Of a DNA stretch of 64,000 nucleotides, positions 27,772-36,028 are shown piece by piece (within the stretch, counting starts at the first letter, position 1; the number at the start of each line of letters is the position of its first letter). Below the pieces are notes generated by a model. The model had not been told where the DNA came from. It saw nothing but the letters and a program-made list of their open reading frames with translations, and ran no database searches. The stretch is from Lentilactobacillus laojiaonis (lineage in GTDB: Bacteria; Bacillota; Bacilli; Lactobacillales; Lactobacillaceae), in NCBI RefSeq assembly GCF_020616595.1, contig NZ_CP085278.1, positions 806,001 to 870,000 of the forward strand, given 5' to 3'. The position numbers and the translations under genes are program-made.

Positions 27772-27867
27772 GTGATTACCGCCTTCCAATTATTGGTTTC
27801 ACTTATACCCGTTTTATACAATACTTTCTTGCGAACTAATGCCTATATAAAAATATTATTTATATAA

Positions 27868-28293
27868 TTAATTAAAATAACTTTTTTTAACTTTAGTGAG
27901 TAGCACAATTAGATTTGCTGATTCTTCATCCGTTAAATTTTCAGTTGTAATGTTTTCTATTTTGGATAATTCGCTTCTAATATCAATAGAAATATTAGCT
28001 CCCTTGGCAGTTAAATAAAGCTTATTAGATCTATCTTGTGATCCAACATTTGGTTTCTTTTCAACATAATCTCTAGATTCTAACTTACTTATAATAGCTG
28101 AGGTACTTGCATTACTCAATCCAAAATGGTCTGCAATCCTTTTTTGATTAGTTCCTGGAAATTCTTCAATGAAACCTAAAGTTTTTGCTTGAGACTCAGT
28201 TAGATTATATTGACTCGTTAATTTTCCAGATAAATAATGTTCTCTTACCTGAATGTCTCGCATCAAATAATTTATATCACTCGCTTGGCTCAT
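27868..28293 (-). CDS. MarR-family transcriptional regulator
   Basis: A 141-residue dimeric winged-helix regulator. The helix-turn-helix and wing are seen around 55-95 (NQKRIADHFGLSNASTSAIIS, then KKPNVGSQDRSNKLYLT read in parts). It is transcribed divergently from an MFS exporter, and two palindromic sites lie between them. This strongly suggests that it represses both itself and the exporter until a ligand binds. Confidence 0.92.
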   Translation of the reverse strand: MSQASDINYLMRDIQVREHYLSGKLTSQYNLTESQAKTLGFIEEFPGTNQKRIADHFGLSNASTSAIISKLESRDYVEKKPNVGSQDRSNKLYLTAKGANISIDIRSELSKIENITTENLTDEESANLIVLLTKVKKSYFN

Positions 28294-28329
28294 TCTATGC
28301 CTCCTTTAATTGAAATATTTATAAACTAC

Positions 28330-28424
28330 ATTATATCCTTTATTAACAATTTAGTTAACTTAATTGTTGACAATATTATATTATGTTATACAATAGTCAA
28401 CGTTCAATTTAGTTAACTAAATTG
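28330..28424. promoter_or_regulatory. divergent marR/MFS promoters with two palindromic operators
   Basis: Operator 1 (28345-28368) is two inverted 12-base arms with one mismatch. Operator 2 (28405-28424) is a perfect 20-bp palindrome, CAATTTAGTTAACTAAATTG. The MFS promoter is TTGACA (28367-28372), 16 bases, TACAAT (28389-28394), so one operator touches the -35 and the other lies downstream of the start point. The marR -10 is TATAAT at 28335-28330, with its -35 region inside operator 1. Confidence 0.85.
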
Positions 28425-28449
28425 TTAGATATTTTATTGGAGGAACATC

Positions 28450-29883
28450 ATGAAAAAGATAAGTTACAACCGAACTTTACTAGTATCAGTGGTTATCATA
28501 AGCGCATTTGTAGCTATGTTGAATCAAACCATATTAGCAGTTGCACAACCTGCAATTATGAAATCATTTAGTGTTTCCGTTTCAGACGTTAATTGGCTAT
28601 CTACCGGTTATTCATTAATCGGCGGGATTCTTATTCCCATATCTGCTTGGATGGCCGAAAAATTCAATACAAAAAAATTAGTTTCAACTGCCCTAACTAT
28701 TTTCTTAATAGGAACTGCAGTCTCTTTTATTTCCATGAACTTTTTAACTCTACTAGCTGGGCGTTTAATTCAAGCTATCGGGGCTGGAATTCTCTCAGGT
28801 TTATCAATGACAATTTTATTTTCAGTATTTGATAAATCTGAATCCGGAAAACCCACTATGGCATTAGGAATTGTTTTTGGACTATCACCAGCAATTGGAC
28901 CTACCTTAGGAGGTTACATTGTTGATCATATTGGTTGGCATTGGGTTTTTGGTATCACCGCTCCAATTATTGCGATTACTTTGATAATGTCTTTGTTATT
29001 TATGGCTGATGTAGTATCTCATAAATATACTAAACTTGATATATTATCAGTTATATTATCAACCCTAGGTTTTGGAGCTCTTCTTTATGGTATTTCGGAA
29101 ATTTCTAACAACAAATTAGATATGGATACCATTGCCCCAATTGTTATTGGTTTAATATTAATTATCGGTTGGATTTGGCGTCAATTAACTATTGAAGATC
29201 CAATGATTGAATTAAGAATTTTTTCAGTTAAAAACTTCACTTTAGCTTCTATTATTGGAGCCATTGCACAAATTTCTATGGTAGCGGTAGAATTTATTTT
29301 ACCATTATACTTACAAAATGTACGTGATTTAAATGCAATGCAATGTGGGTTATCATTATTACCAGGAGCCATTGTAATGTTCCTACTAGCACCGATCTCT
29401 GGGTCCCTAGTTGATAAAAATAAGGGTCGCCAAGCAATTATTTTCGGAATTACAATTATGTCCCTATCAACACTATTACTATCATTTATATCTTTAGACA
29501 CACCAATTTGGGAGATTATAACTTTATATGCTCTTCGTAACGTTGGTTTAGCATTTGCCATGATGCCAGCTGGAACAATGGCAATGAACTCCCTACCTAA
29601 ACAGTTAGTTTCTCACGGATCTGCTGGAAATAATGGTACTCGCCAAATAGGAGCAGCTATTGGTACTGCATCACTTATTTCAATCATGCAAAATGTTGCT
29701 ACTAATAGTTCGCCGGCAGCCGCTGAAGAAAAAATCAACTCTGTAAAATTTGCTACTGGAATGCATCTTGCATTAATTCATGGAGCCCAAGCCTCATTAT
29801 GGGTAGCTACAGGCATTGGTATTCTTGGAATTATTATCGCATTTATGTTAAAAAATACTGATGATAAAAAAATATTGAATTAA
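28450..29883 (+). CDS. MFS drug exporter, DHA2 (EmrB/QacA) family
   Basis: A 477-residue proton-driven exporter with about 14 membrane helices. Motif C is present as GLSPAIGPTLGGYIVD, and the N-terminal LNQTILAVAQPAI is typical of the DHA2 group. TTGGAGG precedes the ATG. It diverges from the marR gene, from which it is likely derepressed by a toxic compound. The substrate is unknown. Confidence 0.92.
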   Translation: MKKISYNRTLLVSVVIISAFVAMLNQTILAVAQPAIMKSFSVSVSDVNWLSTGYSLIGGILIPISAWMAEKFNTKKLVSTALTIFLIGTAVSFISMNFLTLLAGRLIQAIGAGILSGLSMTILFSVFDKSESGKPTMALGIVFGLSPAIGPTLGGYIVDHIGWHWVFGITAPIIAITLIMSLLFMADVVSHKYTKLDILSVILSTLGFGALLYGISEISNNKLDMDTIAPIVIGLILIIGWIWRQLTIEDPMIELRIFSVKNFTLASIIGAIAQISMVAVEFILPLYLQNVRDLNAMQCGLSLLPGAIVMFLLAPISGSLVDKNKGRQAIIFGITIMSLSTLLLSFISLDTPIWEIITLYALRNVGLAFAMMPAGTMAMNSLPKQLVSHGSAGNNGTRQIGAAIGTASLISIMQNVATNSSPAAAEEKINSVKFATGMHLALIHGAQASLWVATGIGILGIIIAFMLKNTDDKKILN

Positions 29884-29901
29884 AAAATAATAACAATTAA
29901 T

Positions 29902-29937
29902 AAAAACCCCTAATAATAAATATTATTAGGGGTTTTT
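29902..29937. terminator. terminator between MFS and NlpC/P60 genes
   Basis: A 17-bp perfect stem (AAAAACCCCTAATAATA) with a 2-base loop and a following T run lies between convergent genes. Confidence 0.9.
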
Positions 29938-29946
29938 TAGTTAATT

Positions 29947-30945
29947 TTAATTTAATGAAGCACCGTAAATCCAACCGATCACTTTACCATTGTATGAACA
30001 ACGGTAGTAATTAGTATTCCAGCCAAATTTAGTAGCTTGCATATCAACAGTTACTGTTTTGCCAGCGTAACTAGCACCAGCAGCTACTCGCTTAACTGAA
30101 TACTTACTATCAGTTACGTGATTGTAAAATGCTGAAGTTGGTGTATTACTTACTGTCATAGTACGTTGAACTTTTTGGTAAGAGATACTTGAGCATAATG
30201 ATGAACCTTTAATCCATCCAAGCAAAGTACCATTAGAATAACAACGATAATAAACATTACCATTAGCATCTGTAGCTTTCATATTAATAGTTACAGTTTT
30301 ACCTTTATATGCTGAACCATAATTTTTAAATTTTGCAGAGTACTTACTATCAGTTAAAACATGGTTGTAAAAATTATCTTTAGCTGAATTTTTGATTTCT
30401 TTTTGATCATTTACAGCAACATATTTTACTGAGCTAGTATCATTAGATACTACATTATTAGAGTTCATTGAACCAGAGTTACTGCTATTTAAGTTGGTTG
30501 GGCGTGAATATCCAACTTTATTCCACCATGCAGCATTGATATTTTCAATTACCACACCACGATTTTGAGCATCAATCATTTGGCCATTTCCAATATAAAT
30601 ACCAACGTGTGAGATGCTTGATTTACTACCACCAAAATATACTAAATCACCTTTTTGTAGGTTACTTGCTGAAACTTTTTGAGTAGTATTATATTGAGAT
30701 TGAGCAGTTCTTGATAGGTTCACTCCAATAGCCTTTTTGTAGACATATTGAGTATATCCAGAACAGTCAAAAGTATTAGGACCTACAGCTCCGTAAGTAT
30801 ATGGGTCACCTAATTTACTTTTAGCAACACTATATACGTCATCAAAACCACTAGCTTTAACATTTTTAGCAACCAATCCAGAAAAACCAATCATCGGGAC
30901 AGCCGCAATAACTAATAACATCTTTTTAATAATTTTAGAATTCAA
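29947..30945 (-). CDS. secreted NlpC/P60 endopeptidase with two GW-type modules
   Basis: A 332-residue peptidoglycan endopeptidase. The signal peptide spans about 1-31. The NlpC/P60 domain follows at 34-150 with catalytic C61 (NTFDCSGYTQ), H113 (SHVGIYIG) and the MIDAQN region. A Ser/Asn linker leads to two tandem GW/SH3-like wall-binding repeats of about 75 residues ending GTLLGWIKGSSL and GKVIGWIYGASL. Such modules bind teichoic acids. It is monocistronic and ends at a terminator shared with the MFS gene. Confidence 0.92.
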   Translation of the reverse strand: MNSKIIKKMLLVIAAVPMIGFSGLVAKNVKASGFDDVYSVAKSKLGDPYTYGAVGPNTFDCSGYTQYVYKKAIGVNLSRTAQSQYNTTQKVSASNLQKGDLVYFGGSKSSISHVGIYIGNGQMIDAQNRGVVIENINAAWWNKVGYSRPTNLNSSNSGSMNSNNVVSNDTSSVKYVAVNDQKEIKNSAKDNFYNHVLTDSKYSAKFKNYGSAYKGKTVTINMKATDANGNVYYRCYSNGTLLGWIKGSSLCSSISYQKVQRTMTVSNTPTSAFYNHVTDSKYSVKRVAAGASYAGKTVTVDMQATKFGWNTNYYRCSYNGKVIGWIYGASLN

Positions 30946-31184
30946 AACCTTACTTCCTTTTTATGTATAAAATTTATTTTTATTTATTTTTAATTTATTT
31001 AACATCAATTATGTTACTACATCAATAATTCAAGAGCTTATCAGTAGCTTTACAATTTGTAACAGCAAGTGAAATATATGTAATTTTATATAAAAAGATG
31101 ATAACTACGGCACATAACAACTAATTTAGCCAATAATTTGGTACAATTGGATTAGCTTAAAAAATTATTGAAGGAGATAATGTT

Positions 31185-31370
31185 ATGGATCAAAAAGGTA
31201 TTATTGATAAAGTTCAAGATTTAGTTAGAAATGGTGATGTTGATCAAGCCAAATCATTTATTGAAGATCACAAAGATGACCTAGGCGATTACTATCAACG
31301 TGCCAAAGATTTATTAGGCAATGATGGTTCTGGAATTACCGACAAAATTAAAAATATGTTTGGTAAATAA
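31185..31370 (+). CDS. small acidic helical protein, 61 residues
   Basis: The function is unknown. The product is soluble, highly charged and helix-prone (MDQKGIIDKVQDLVRNGDVDQ, then a second helix DDLGDYYQRAKDLLG). It resembles small uncharacterised proteins common in lactobacilli. A GAAGGAGA site precedes the ATG, TGGTACAAT at 31139-31147 could be an extended -10, and a terminator starts directly at the stop codon. Confidence 0.75.
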   Translation: MDQKGIIDKVQDLVRNGDVDQAKSFIEDHKDDLGDYYQRAKDLLGNDGSGITDKIKNMFGK

Positions 31371-31403
31371 AAAATAGGATTCTCGTAAAGAGAATCCTAT
31401 TTT
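31371..31403. terminator. bidirectional terminator
   Basis: A 14-bp perfect stem (31371-31384 with 31390-31403) lies between convergent genes. The DUF4231 gene's stop codon (31397-31399) lies inside the right arm. Confidence 0.9.
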
Positions 31404-31849
31404 CTTTTTCGATGCAATATTTTCAGTTTTTCATTATTCTGATTATGTTTAGTAATAATTTCTTCTACTCGTTCTACTAACAAAATATCATCATCATTTT
31501 TAGATCCAATGTATGGTTTAGCCTTCATCAAAAAATAGATTTTTTCTTGTTTTAATTGACCTAACATGATCGTATCATGATCAATCTTACTACTAATATT
31601 AGAATAAGAAGTAAGTCCAGAAATAATTGTAGTTATAGCACCAAACAATGAAATTATATGTAATATGTATAAATTACTTTCTACAAATGTTGATAGAACC
31701 GGAATTGATGAAGTTAAAACTAACTGTACAATTTTTGCTAGGTTTAATAAAAATTTCCACTTTTTAACTTGATTATCCAAATGATCAATTAGAGGGTCAA
31801 GTCGCTTTTCTATATAAATATTAATATCATATTTAGAATGTTCTGTCAT
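31397..31849 (-). CDS. DUF4231 (SLATT-like) membrane protein
   Basis: A 150-residue protein with two closely spaced membrane helices (about 35-52 and 60-80) between a basic N-terminal segment (YIEKRLDPLIDHLDNQ) and a charged helical tail. The layout matches the DUF4231/SLATT families, two-helix proteins sometimes predicted as membrane effectors in conflict systems. No nucleotide synthase, kinase or toxin partner is next to it, so a housekeeping role is equally possible. The assignment is by pattern. Confidence 0.6.
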   Translation of the reverse strand: MTEHSKYDINIYIEKRLDPLIDHLDNQVKKWKFLLNLAKIVQLVLTSSIPVLSTFVESNLYILHIISLFGAITTIISGLTSYSNISSKIDHDTIMLGQLKQEKIYFLMKAKPYIGSKNDDDILLVERVEEIITKHNQNNEKLKILHRKRK

Positions 31850-31878
31850 TTAATCCCCTCCTTTTAAATTATATAACA

Positions 31879-31913
31879 AAAAAGAGTTTAAAATAAAATT
31901 TTAAACTCTTTTT
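31879..31913 (-). terminator. aquaglyceroporin gene terminator
   Basis: A 16-bp perfect stem (AAAAAGAGTTTAAAAT) with a 3-base loop ends just before the gene's stop codon. Confidence 0.85.
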
Positions 31914-31915
31914 AA

Positions 31916-32623
31916 CTATACTAAAGTAGATAATCCGGCTCCCAAGATGGCACCAACAATTGGTCCAAAGAATGGAACCCAAGCATATTTCCAATCTGCA
32001 TTACCTTTATGAGGTACTGGTAAAATTGTATAGGCTAAACGAGGAGCAAAGTCACGAGCAGGATTCATAGCAAATGTAATATTTCCTAAACCTAATCCGA
32101 TAGCAATAATTAACATACCAACGATAAATGGTTTTAGACCTACTGTAAAATCGCCAAGATGAGTTAATACCAATACAAACGCAAAAGTTGCACCTGCTTC
32201 GGCGATGAAATCATGGATGGGACTTTTAATTGATGGTTCAGAACCAAAGATACTTACATTATTTCCTTCATCAGCATTAGTAATTTGGAAATTCTTATAA
32301 TATATAATAATAACAATAATTGCACCTAAAAATGCTCCAATGAATTGACCAGCTAAATATGGCAATACACTATGCCAAGGAAATAATCCACAAATAGCAA
32401 AAGCAATTGTTACGGCTGGATTTAAGTGTCCTGCTGAGCCGGCTGCAGATGCGGTATAAACTCCCATCGAAATTGCAAGCCCCCACGCAAAACAAACTAG
32501 TAACCAATTATTAGAAGTTCTAGAGTAAGTTTTTTTAAGACCTAATCCAGCACCGTTACCAATCCCAATTGCTACCATAATCATGGTACCTAATAATTCT
32601 CCAACAAAACCACTGTCTATCAT
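31916..32623 (-). CDS. glycerol facilitator/aquaglyceroporin
   Basis: A 235-residue channel of the MIP family with six helices. Both NPA boxes are intact: GHLNPAVT and NPARDFAPRL. The Asp in the second box marks glycerol-type rather than water-only channels. The start at 32623 (MIDSGFVGELLG) is preferred to 32635 because TGGAG lies between the two. A MarR-type gene lies upstream in the same direction but is separated by a terminator. Confidence 0.93.
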   Translation of the reverse strand: MIDSGFVGELLGTMIMVAIGIGNGAGLGLKKTYSRTSNNWLLVCFAWGLAISMGVYTASAAGSAGHLNPAVTIAFAICGLFPWHSVLPYLAGQFIGAFLGAIIVIIIYYKNFQITNADEGNNVSIFGSEPSIKSPIHDFIAEAGATFAFVLVLTHLGDFTVGLKPFIVGMLIIAIGLGLGNITFAMNPARDFAPRLAYTILPVPHKGNADWKYAWVPFFGPIVGAILGAGLSTLV

Positions 32624-32675
32624 GTAAATCTCCATTCGTATTATAATTAAATAATTTATTCAAAACGACATCAAA

Positions 32676-32703
32676 AATTCCGTTGGCAAATGTCAACGGA
32701 ATT
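32676..32703 (-). terminator. marR (second) terminator
   Basis: AATTCCGTTG pairs with CAACGGAATT around an 8-base loop, with TTTTT following on the minus strand. Confidence 0.8.
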
Positions 32704-32714
32704 AAATAGTTAAT

Positions 32715-33155
32715 CTAATTCAGTAATTGAGAGTTAGCAAAATCATGTATAAAATCAATAATTTCCCTAGCCTTATCTTTTCCATAATAATTAACCCACT
32801 TATCAAACCTATTAGCAGCTAATAAAGAAATATCTTTTTCAGCTTCAGCTCCATCGGCAGTTAAATGCAAATAAAATTTGCGTTTATCACTGGGTGATGG
32901 TTCTTGATAAATATAATTATGTTTGAGTAAAACTTTAATTTGTCTGGAAATTGCACTCCTAGTAACATTTCGCTCACTAGCAATGTCCATCAAAGTAACA
33001 TTTTTTTGTGTGGCAATTTTTCTTAAGATCAAAAATTGTTCAAAAGATAAGCCATACTTTTCAGCGGGTTCTGAAATATAATAGTTTAAGTACTTTAAAG
33101 ATGATAAATAAACATCAATTGCATCCTCTAACAATTCATCATTTTCTTCACTCAT
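32715..33155 (-). CDS. MarR-family transcriptional regulator
   Basis: A 146-residue winged-helix regulator. It has a typical HTH (LMDIASERNVTRSAISRQIKV read in parts) and the wing with SPSDKRKFYLHLT. The start at 33155 (MSEENDELLE) is used because AAGCGGTGAT precedes it. A longer frame to 33188 lacks a site. It stands alone, so its targets are not evident. Confidence 0.9.
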   Translation of the reverse strand: MSEENDELLEDAIDVYLSSLKYLNYYISEPAEKYGLSFEQFLILRKIATQKNVTLMDIASERNVTRSAISRQIKVLLKHNYIYQEPSPSDKRKFYLHLTADGAEAEKDISLLAANRFDKWVNYYGKDKAREIIDFIHDFANSQLLN

Positions 33156-33279
33156 TTTGATCACCGCTTCAATATAAATTATTTTCATTACTAATTATAT
33201 ATTCATATAGTTGTAATAACAATGATAATCTTCTAAACTAATGCTATAATTAAAAATTATTTATATTGGAGGTAAGCAA

Positions 33280-33591
33280 ATGTTTAGTTCTAATGCGCCT
33301 AGGTTTGCAAGTTACTCAATAATTTCATCACTTCCAGATCCTTTAATTGATGAATTTTGGTTTTTATTAGACCAAAATTTAAAAAATATCTTTCCTTTAT
33401 CAAATCTAGTAAAATTTGATCTGGTAAATAACAATCAAACCCTGTCATATGATTATATCAATGATAATAATGAACTAGTAGCTACATTCGATACTCCATT
33501 TCCTTATCGAAATAGTTATCCTAAATCAGCTGTAGTTTATGATAACGGTGAACAACAAATCATCGCTGAACCTAACGAATTAAACATATAA
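33280..33591 (+). CDS. DUF960-type protein
   Basis: A 103-residue soluble protein. The start MFSSNAPRFASYSIISSLP, the internal LDQNLKN and the final DTPFPYRN-type segment match the pattern of DUF960 proteins of Bacilli. No molecular function is established. A TTGGAGG site precedes the ATG, and a terminator begins at the stop codon. Confidence 0.7.
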   Translation: MFSSNAPRFASYSIISSLPDPLIDEFWFLLDQNLKNIFPLSNLVKFDLVNNNQTLSYDYINDNNELVATFDTPFPYRNSYPKSAVVYDNGEQQIIAEPNELNI

Positions 33592-33618
33592 AAAACCAGC
33601 CATCATTGGCTGGTTTTT
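33591..33618. terminator. bidirectional terminator
   Basis: A 12-bp perfect stem (AAAAACCAGCCA) with a 4-base loop lies between convergent genes. Confidence 0.9.
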
Positions 33619-33620
33619 AT

Positions 33621-33929
33621 TTATCCAATATGATTTTCCTTTAAGATTAAATCAATTTCTTTTTGCATTTCTTCGGTTTTTTGCCATTCTTCAAAGTGAT
33701 CCATTGATTCTGTAGGCATTTCATAATTTTCATTAATATAATTTTCATAATTTATAACATGGACTGAGTGTGGAATATTTAATTGTAATATCCGTACTTC
33801 TTTAATAAATTGACGTTCGGCCGCTAATTCTGCTCGACCATTTTGGACCATGTTACTAATTTCAATATATTTACTGCCATCATTTCTAGTAATTTCTTCA
33901 ATTAGAGTTAAAACTTCATGACTTTTCAA
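33621..33929 (-). CDS. hypothetical protein, 102 residues
   Basis: Not recognised. The product is soluble, acidic and probably helical, with no signal peptide (for example MVQNGRAELAAERQFIKEV, and an acidic C-terminal helix). The start would be TTG at 33929 with a weak AAGAAG site. It lies 61 bases upstream of the tagH stop, with a terminator on each side, so it is transcribed alone. Confidence 0.5.
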   Translation of the reverse strand: MKSHEVLTLIEEITRNDGSKYIEISNMVQNGRAELAAERQFIKEVRILQLNIPHSVHVINYENYINENYEMPTESMDHFEEWQKTEEMQKEIDLILKENHIG

Positions 33930-33955
33930 TTTAAATCAACTTCTTTCACCGCAAA

Positions 33956-33989
33956 AATAAACTAATAGCTAAATAGCCATTAGTTTATT
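33956..33989 (-). terminator. tagH terminator
   Basis: AATAAACTAAT pairs with ATTAGTTTATT, followed by T residues on the minus strand directly after tagH. Confidence 0.8.
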
Positions 33990-33990
33990 T

Positions 33991-35055
33991 TTATTTAATG
34001 TTTAAATGCATTTCCGGATGTAATAGTAAGCTAGGGTCACTTAGAACACTAGTCAAAGGATGACCTGAAACATTAACTAAACATACAAAAACTAAAGCTA
34101 CTAATACTAAGCCTGTAAAGATTTTAGTAATCATAGGCATCTTTTCGCTCAAAACATTACCATAAAATAATTTGTTAACTTTAGCTGGAATGTTTTTATC
34201 GTTAGGATTTTCAGCCATTTTTTCCTTAGTAACTTGTTCTTGATAGGCTTTAATATCAAAATTCTTTTGAATATTTTTTTGATCTTTTTGGAATTTCTTT
34301 TTCTCTTTTTTAGTCATTCCTTTAAACCACTTAGTAAATTTACGATACTCAGCCACTACTTCACTGGTTTCACCAATCATTTTTAATTGACCATAGTTAA
34401 TCCATGCGACTTTATCACACATAAGTTCAATTTGTTTTAATGAATGACTTACAAATATAATGGTTTTTCCAGCAGCTTTAAATTCGTTAATTTTTTCTAA
34501 ACAGCGTTCATAGAAAGTATCATCCCCAACTGATAAAGCTTCATCAATAATCAAAATATCAGGATTAATATGCACTGCAATAGCAAAACCTAAACGAGAT
34601 TTCATCCCACTTGAGTAGCTCTTTACTGGTTGATCAACAAAATCACCAATATCAGCAAATGAAATAATTTCCGGCATCATTTCATCAATTTCATGGTTAG
34701 TTAATCCTTGCATTAAGGATTTTAAACGAATATTTTCTCTTCCAGTTAAGTTTCCTCTTAACCCGGCACTAATGGCTACGATAGAAGTATCTCCACGAAC
34801 ATCTACTTTACCAGTAGTTTGAGGGATAATTCCTGAAATGATATTTGATAGAGTTGATTTACCTGAACCATTAACCCCAATTAAACCTAAAGTTTCACCA
34901 GGCATAACCTCGAGTGAAACCCCCATTAATGACCAAAAATGTGGAACTTTTTTATTTTTTATAGCAAAAAAGGATTTTAACTTTTCTGATTGTGTTTTAA
35001 ATAGTTCGTATTCTTTTGTTACATTTTCTACTTTTATTTTATAATCTTCTGACAT
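33991..35055 (-). CDS. tagH: teichoic acid export ATP-binding protein TagH
   Basis: The ATPase of the wall teichoic acid flippase TagGH. In 354 residues it has Walker A GVNGSGKST, the signature YSSGMKSRLGFA and Walker B ILIIDEALSVGD, all in the first 240 residues. A charged linker and one membrane helix near the C terminus (about 310-330) follow, as in TagH of Bacilli. The permease gene tagG is not adjacent, which is unusual. Neighbours are wall hydrolases, consistent with an envelope role. Confidence 0.9.
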   Translation of the reverse strand: MSEDYKIKVENVTKEYELFKTQSEKLKSFFAIKNKKVPHFWSLMGVSLEVMPGETLGLIGVNGSGKSTLSNIISGIIPQTTGKVDVRGDTSIVAISAGLRGNLTGRENIRLKSLMQGLTNHEIDEMMPEIISFADIGDFVDQPVKSYSSGMKSRLGFAIAVHINPDILIIDEALSVGDDTFYERCLEKINEFKAAGKTIIFVSHSLKQIELMCDKVAWINYGQLKMIGETSEVVAEYRKFTKWFKGMTKKEKKKFQKDQKNIQKNFDIKAYQEQVTKEKMAENPNDKNIPAKVNKLFYGNVLSEKMPMITKIFTGLVLVALVFVCLVNVSGHPLTSVLSDPSLLLHPEMHLNIK

Positions 35056-35130
35056 TACACTTCATCCTATAATAATGTTTTTTATTCAAAATTCAATACT
35101 TACCATTATACCAAACTTTTTAATAAAAAT

Positions 35131-35161
35131 AAGAGGTTGGTAAAATTCTTACCAACCTCTT
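35131..35161 (-). terminator. glucosaminidase gene terminator overlapping its stop codon
   Basis: A 13-bp perfect stem (35131-35143 with 35149-35161). The last four codons and TAA of the upstream gene form one arm. Confidence 0.9.
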
Positions 35162-35943
35162 AATAACCACGCTGAAGTTACATCACTAAGAACCCAAGTT
35201 AGATCCTTAGATGTTTTTTCTTTTTTATCCTTTAGCGAAATTAGTTTATATCCAGATACGTTCTTTAAAGAATTTGGGTGACTCTCGATAGAAGTATCTT
35301 CAGGAGTGCTTTCACTACTAGTCTTTTCGCTAGTAAATTGAGAATCTAGTCCCTTTTGAATTTGTTTATTAATGTTAGTAGTATCATTACCACTATCTAA
35401 TTTATCCAAATCATATTGTTCAATAATTCTAATGATTTTATAACCATACTCAATATCAGTAGCATATTTAACTGATAAAGCAATTGCTGCATCAGAATAA
35501 TTTAATGCATTTTCTTTCCAAGTTCCGGAATAATAATCATTATCGTAGCTAGGACCATTTCTTAGCAATTGAGCATTATCGTTAATTGATTGTTCAACAG
35601 AACCATATTTTTTAAAATCAGCGTCAATGGTGTATCGACTACCATCTGAATTTTCTTCATCTGTTTGCATAGTAACTGAGTTACCATTATAACTACCTTT
35701 AATACCAAAGTAGTTATTAGCATCTAATGATAGTTTGGAATTACCCCAATTGCTCTCAACAATCGCTTGAGCCATCATAACTGACGCATATAACCCATTT
35801 TCTTTACTAGCTTTTTTAACTGCGGGTGTTAACTTAGTAATAAAATCAGTATTGGTTGAGGCATTAGCCTGCATACAATTTCCTAAATTAATACCAACCA
35901 AAATCGCAAAAGTTAGTAAAAAAACATTTAAAATTTTTCTCAT
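35149..35943 (-). CDS. secreted GH73 N-acetylglucosaminidase
   Basis: A 264-residue wall hydrolase that cleaves glycan strands. The signal peptide (about 1-28) ends near QANAS. The GH73 (LytG-like) domain at about 35-185 has the catalytic Glu in AQAIVESNWGNSKL and the NNYFGIKGSYNG motif. The short C-terminal tail is Ser/Thr-rich and lacks wall-binding repeats. The start at 35943 follows a GGAGG site. A paralogue with GW modules lies immediately upstream at 36029. Confidence 0.9.
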   Translation of the reverse strand: MRKILNVFLLTFAILVGINLGNCMQANASTNTDFITKLTPAVKKASKENGLYASVMMAQAIVESNWGNSKLSLDANNYFGIKGSYNGNSVTMQTDEENSDGSRYTIDADFKKYGSVEQSINDNAQLLRNGPSYDNDYYSGTWKENALNYSDAAIALSVKYATDIEYGYKIIRIIEQYDLDKLDSGNDTTNINKQIQKGLDSQFTSEKTSSESTPEDTSIESHPNSLKNVSGYKLISLKDKKEKTSKDLTWVLSDVTSAWLLRGW

Positions 35944-36028
35944 TAAGTTTCGTTCCTCCACTTACATAAGACAACAGTAATGACTAGTATACGAAATTAA
36001 AAGAAAAAAATCAATATTCACTTAGTAA

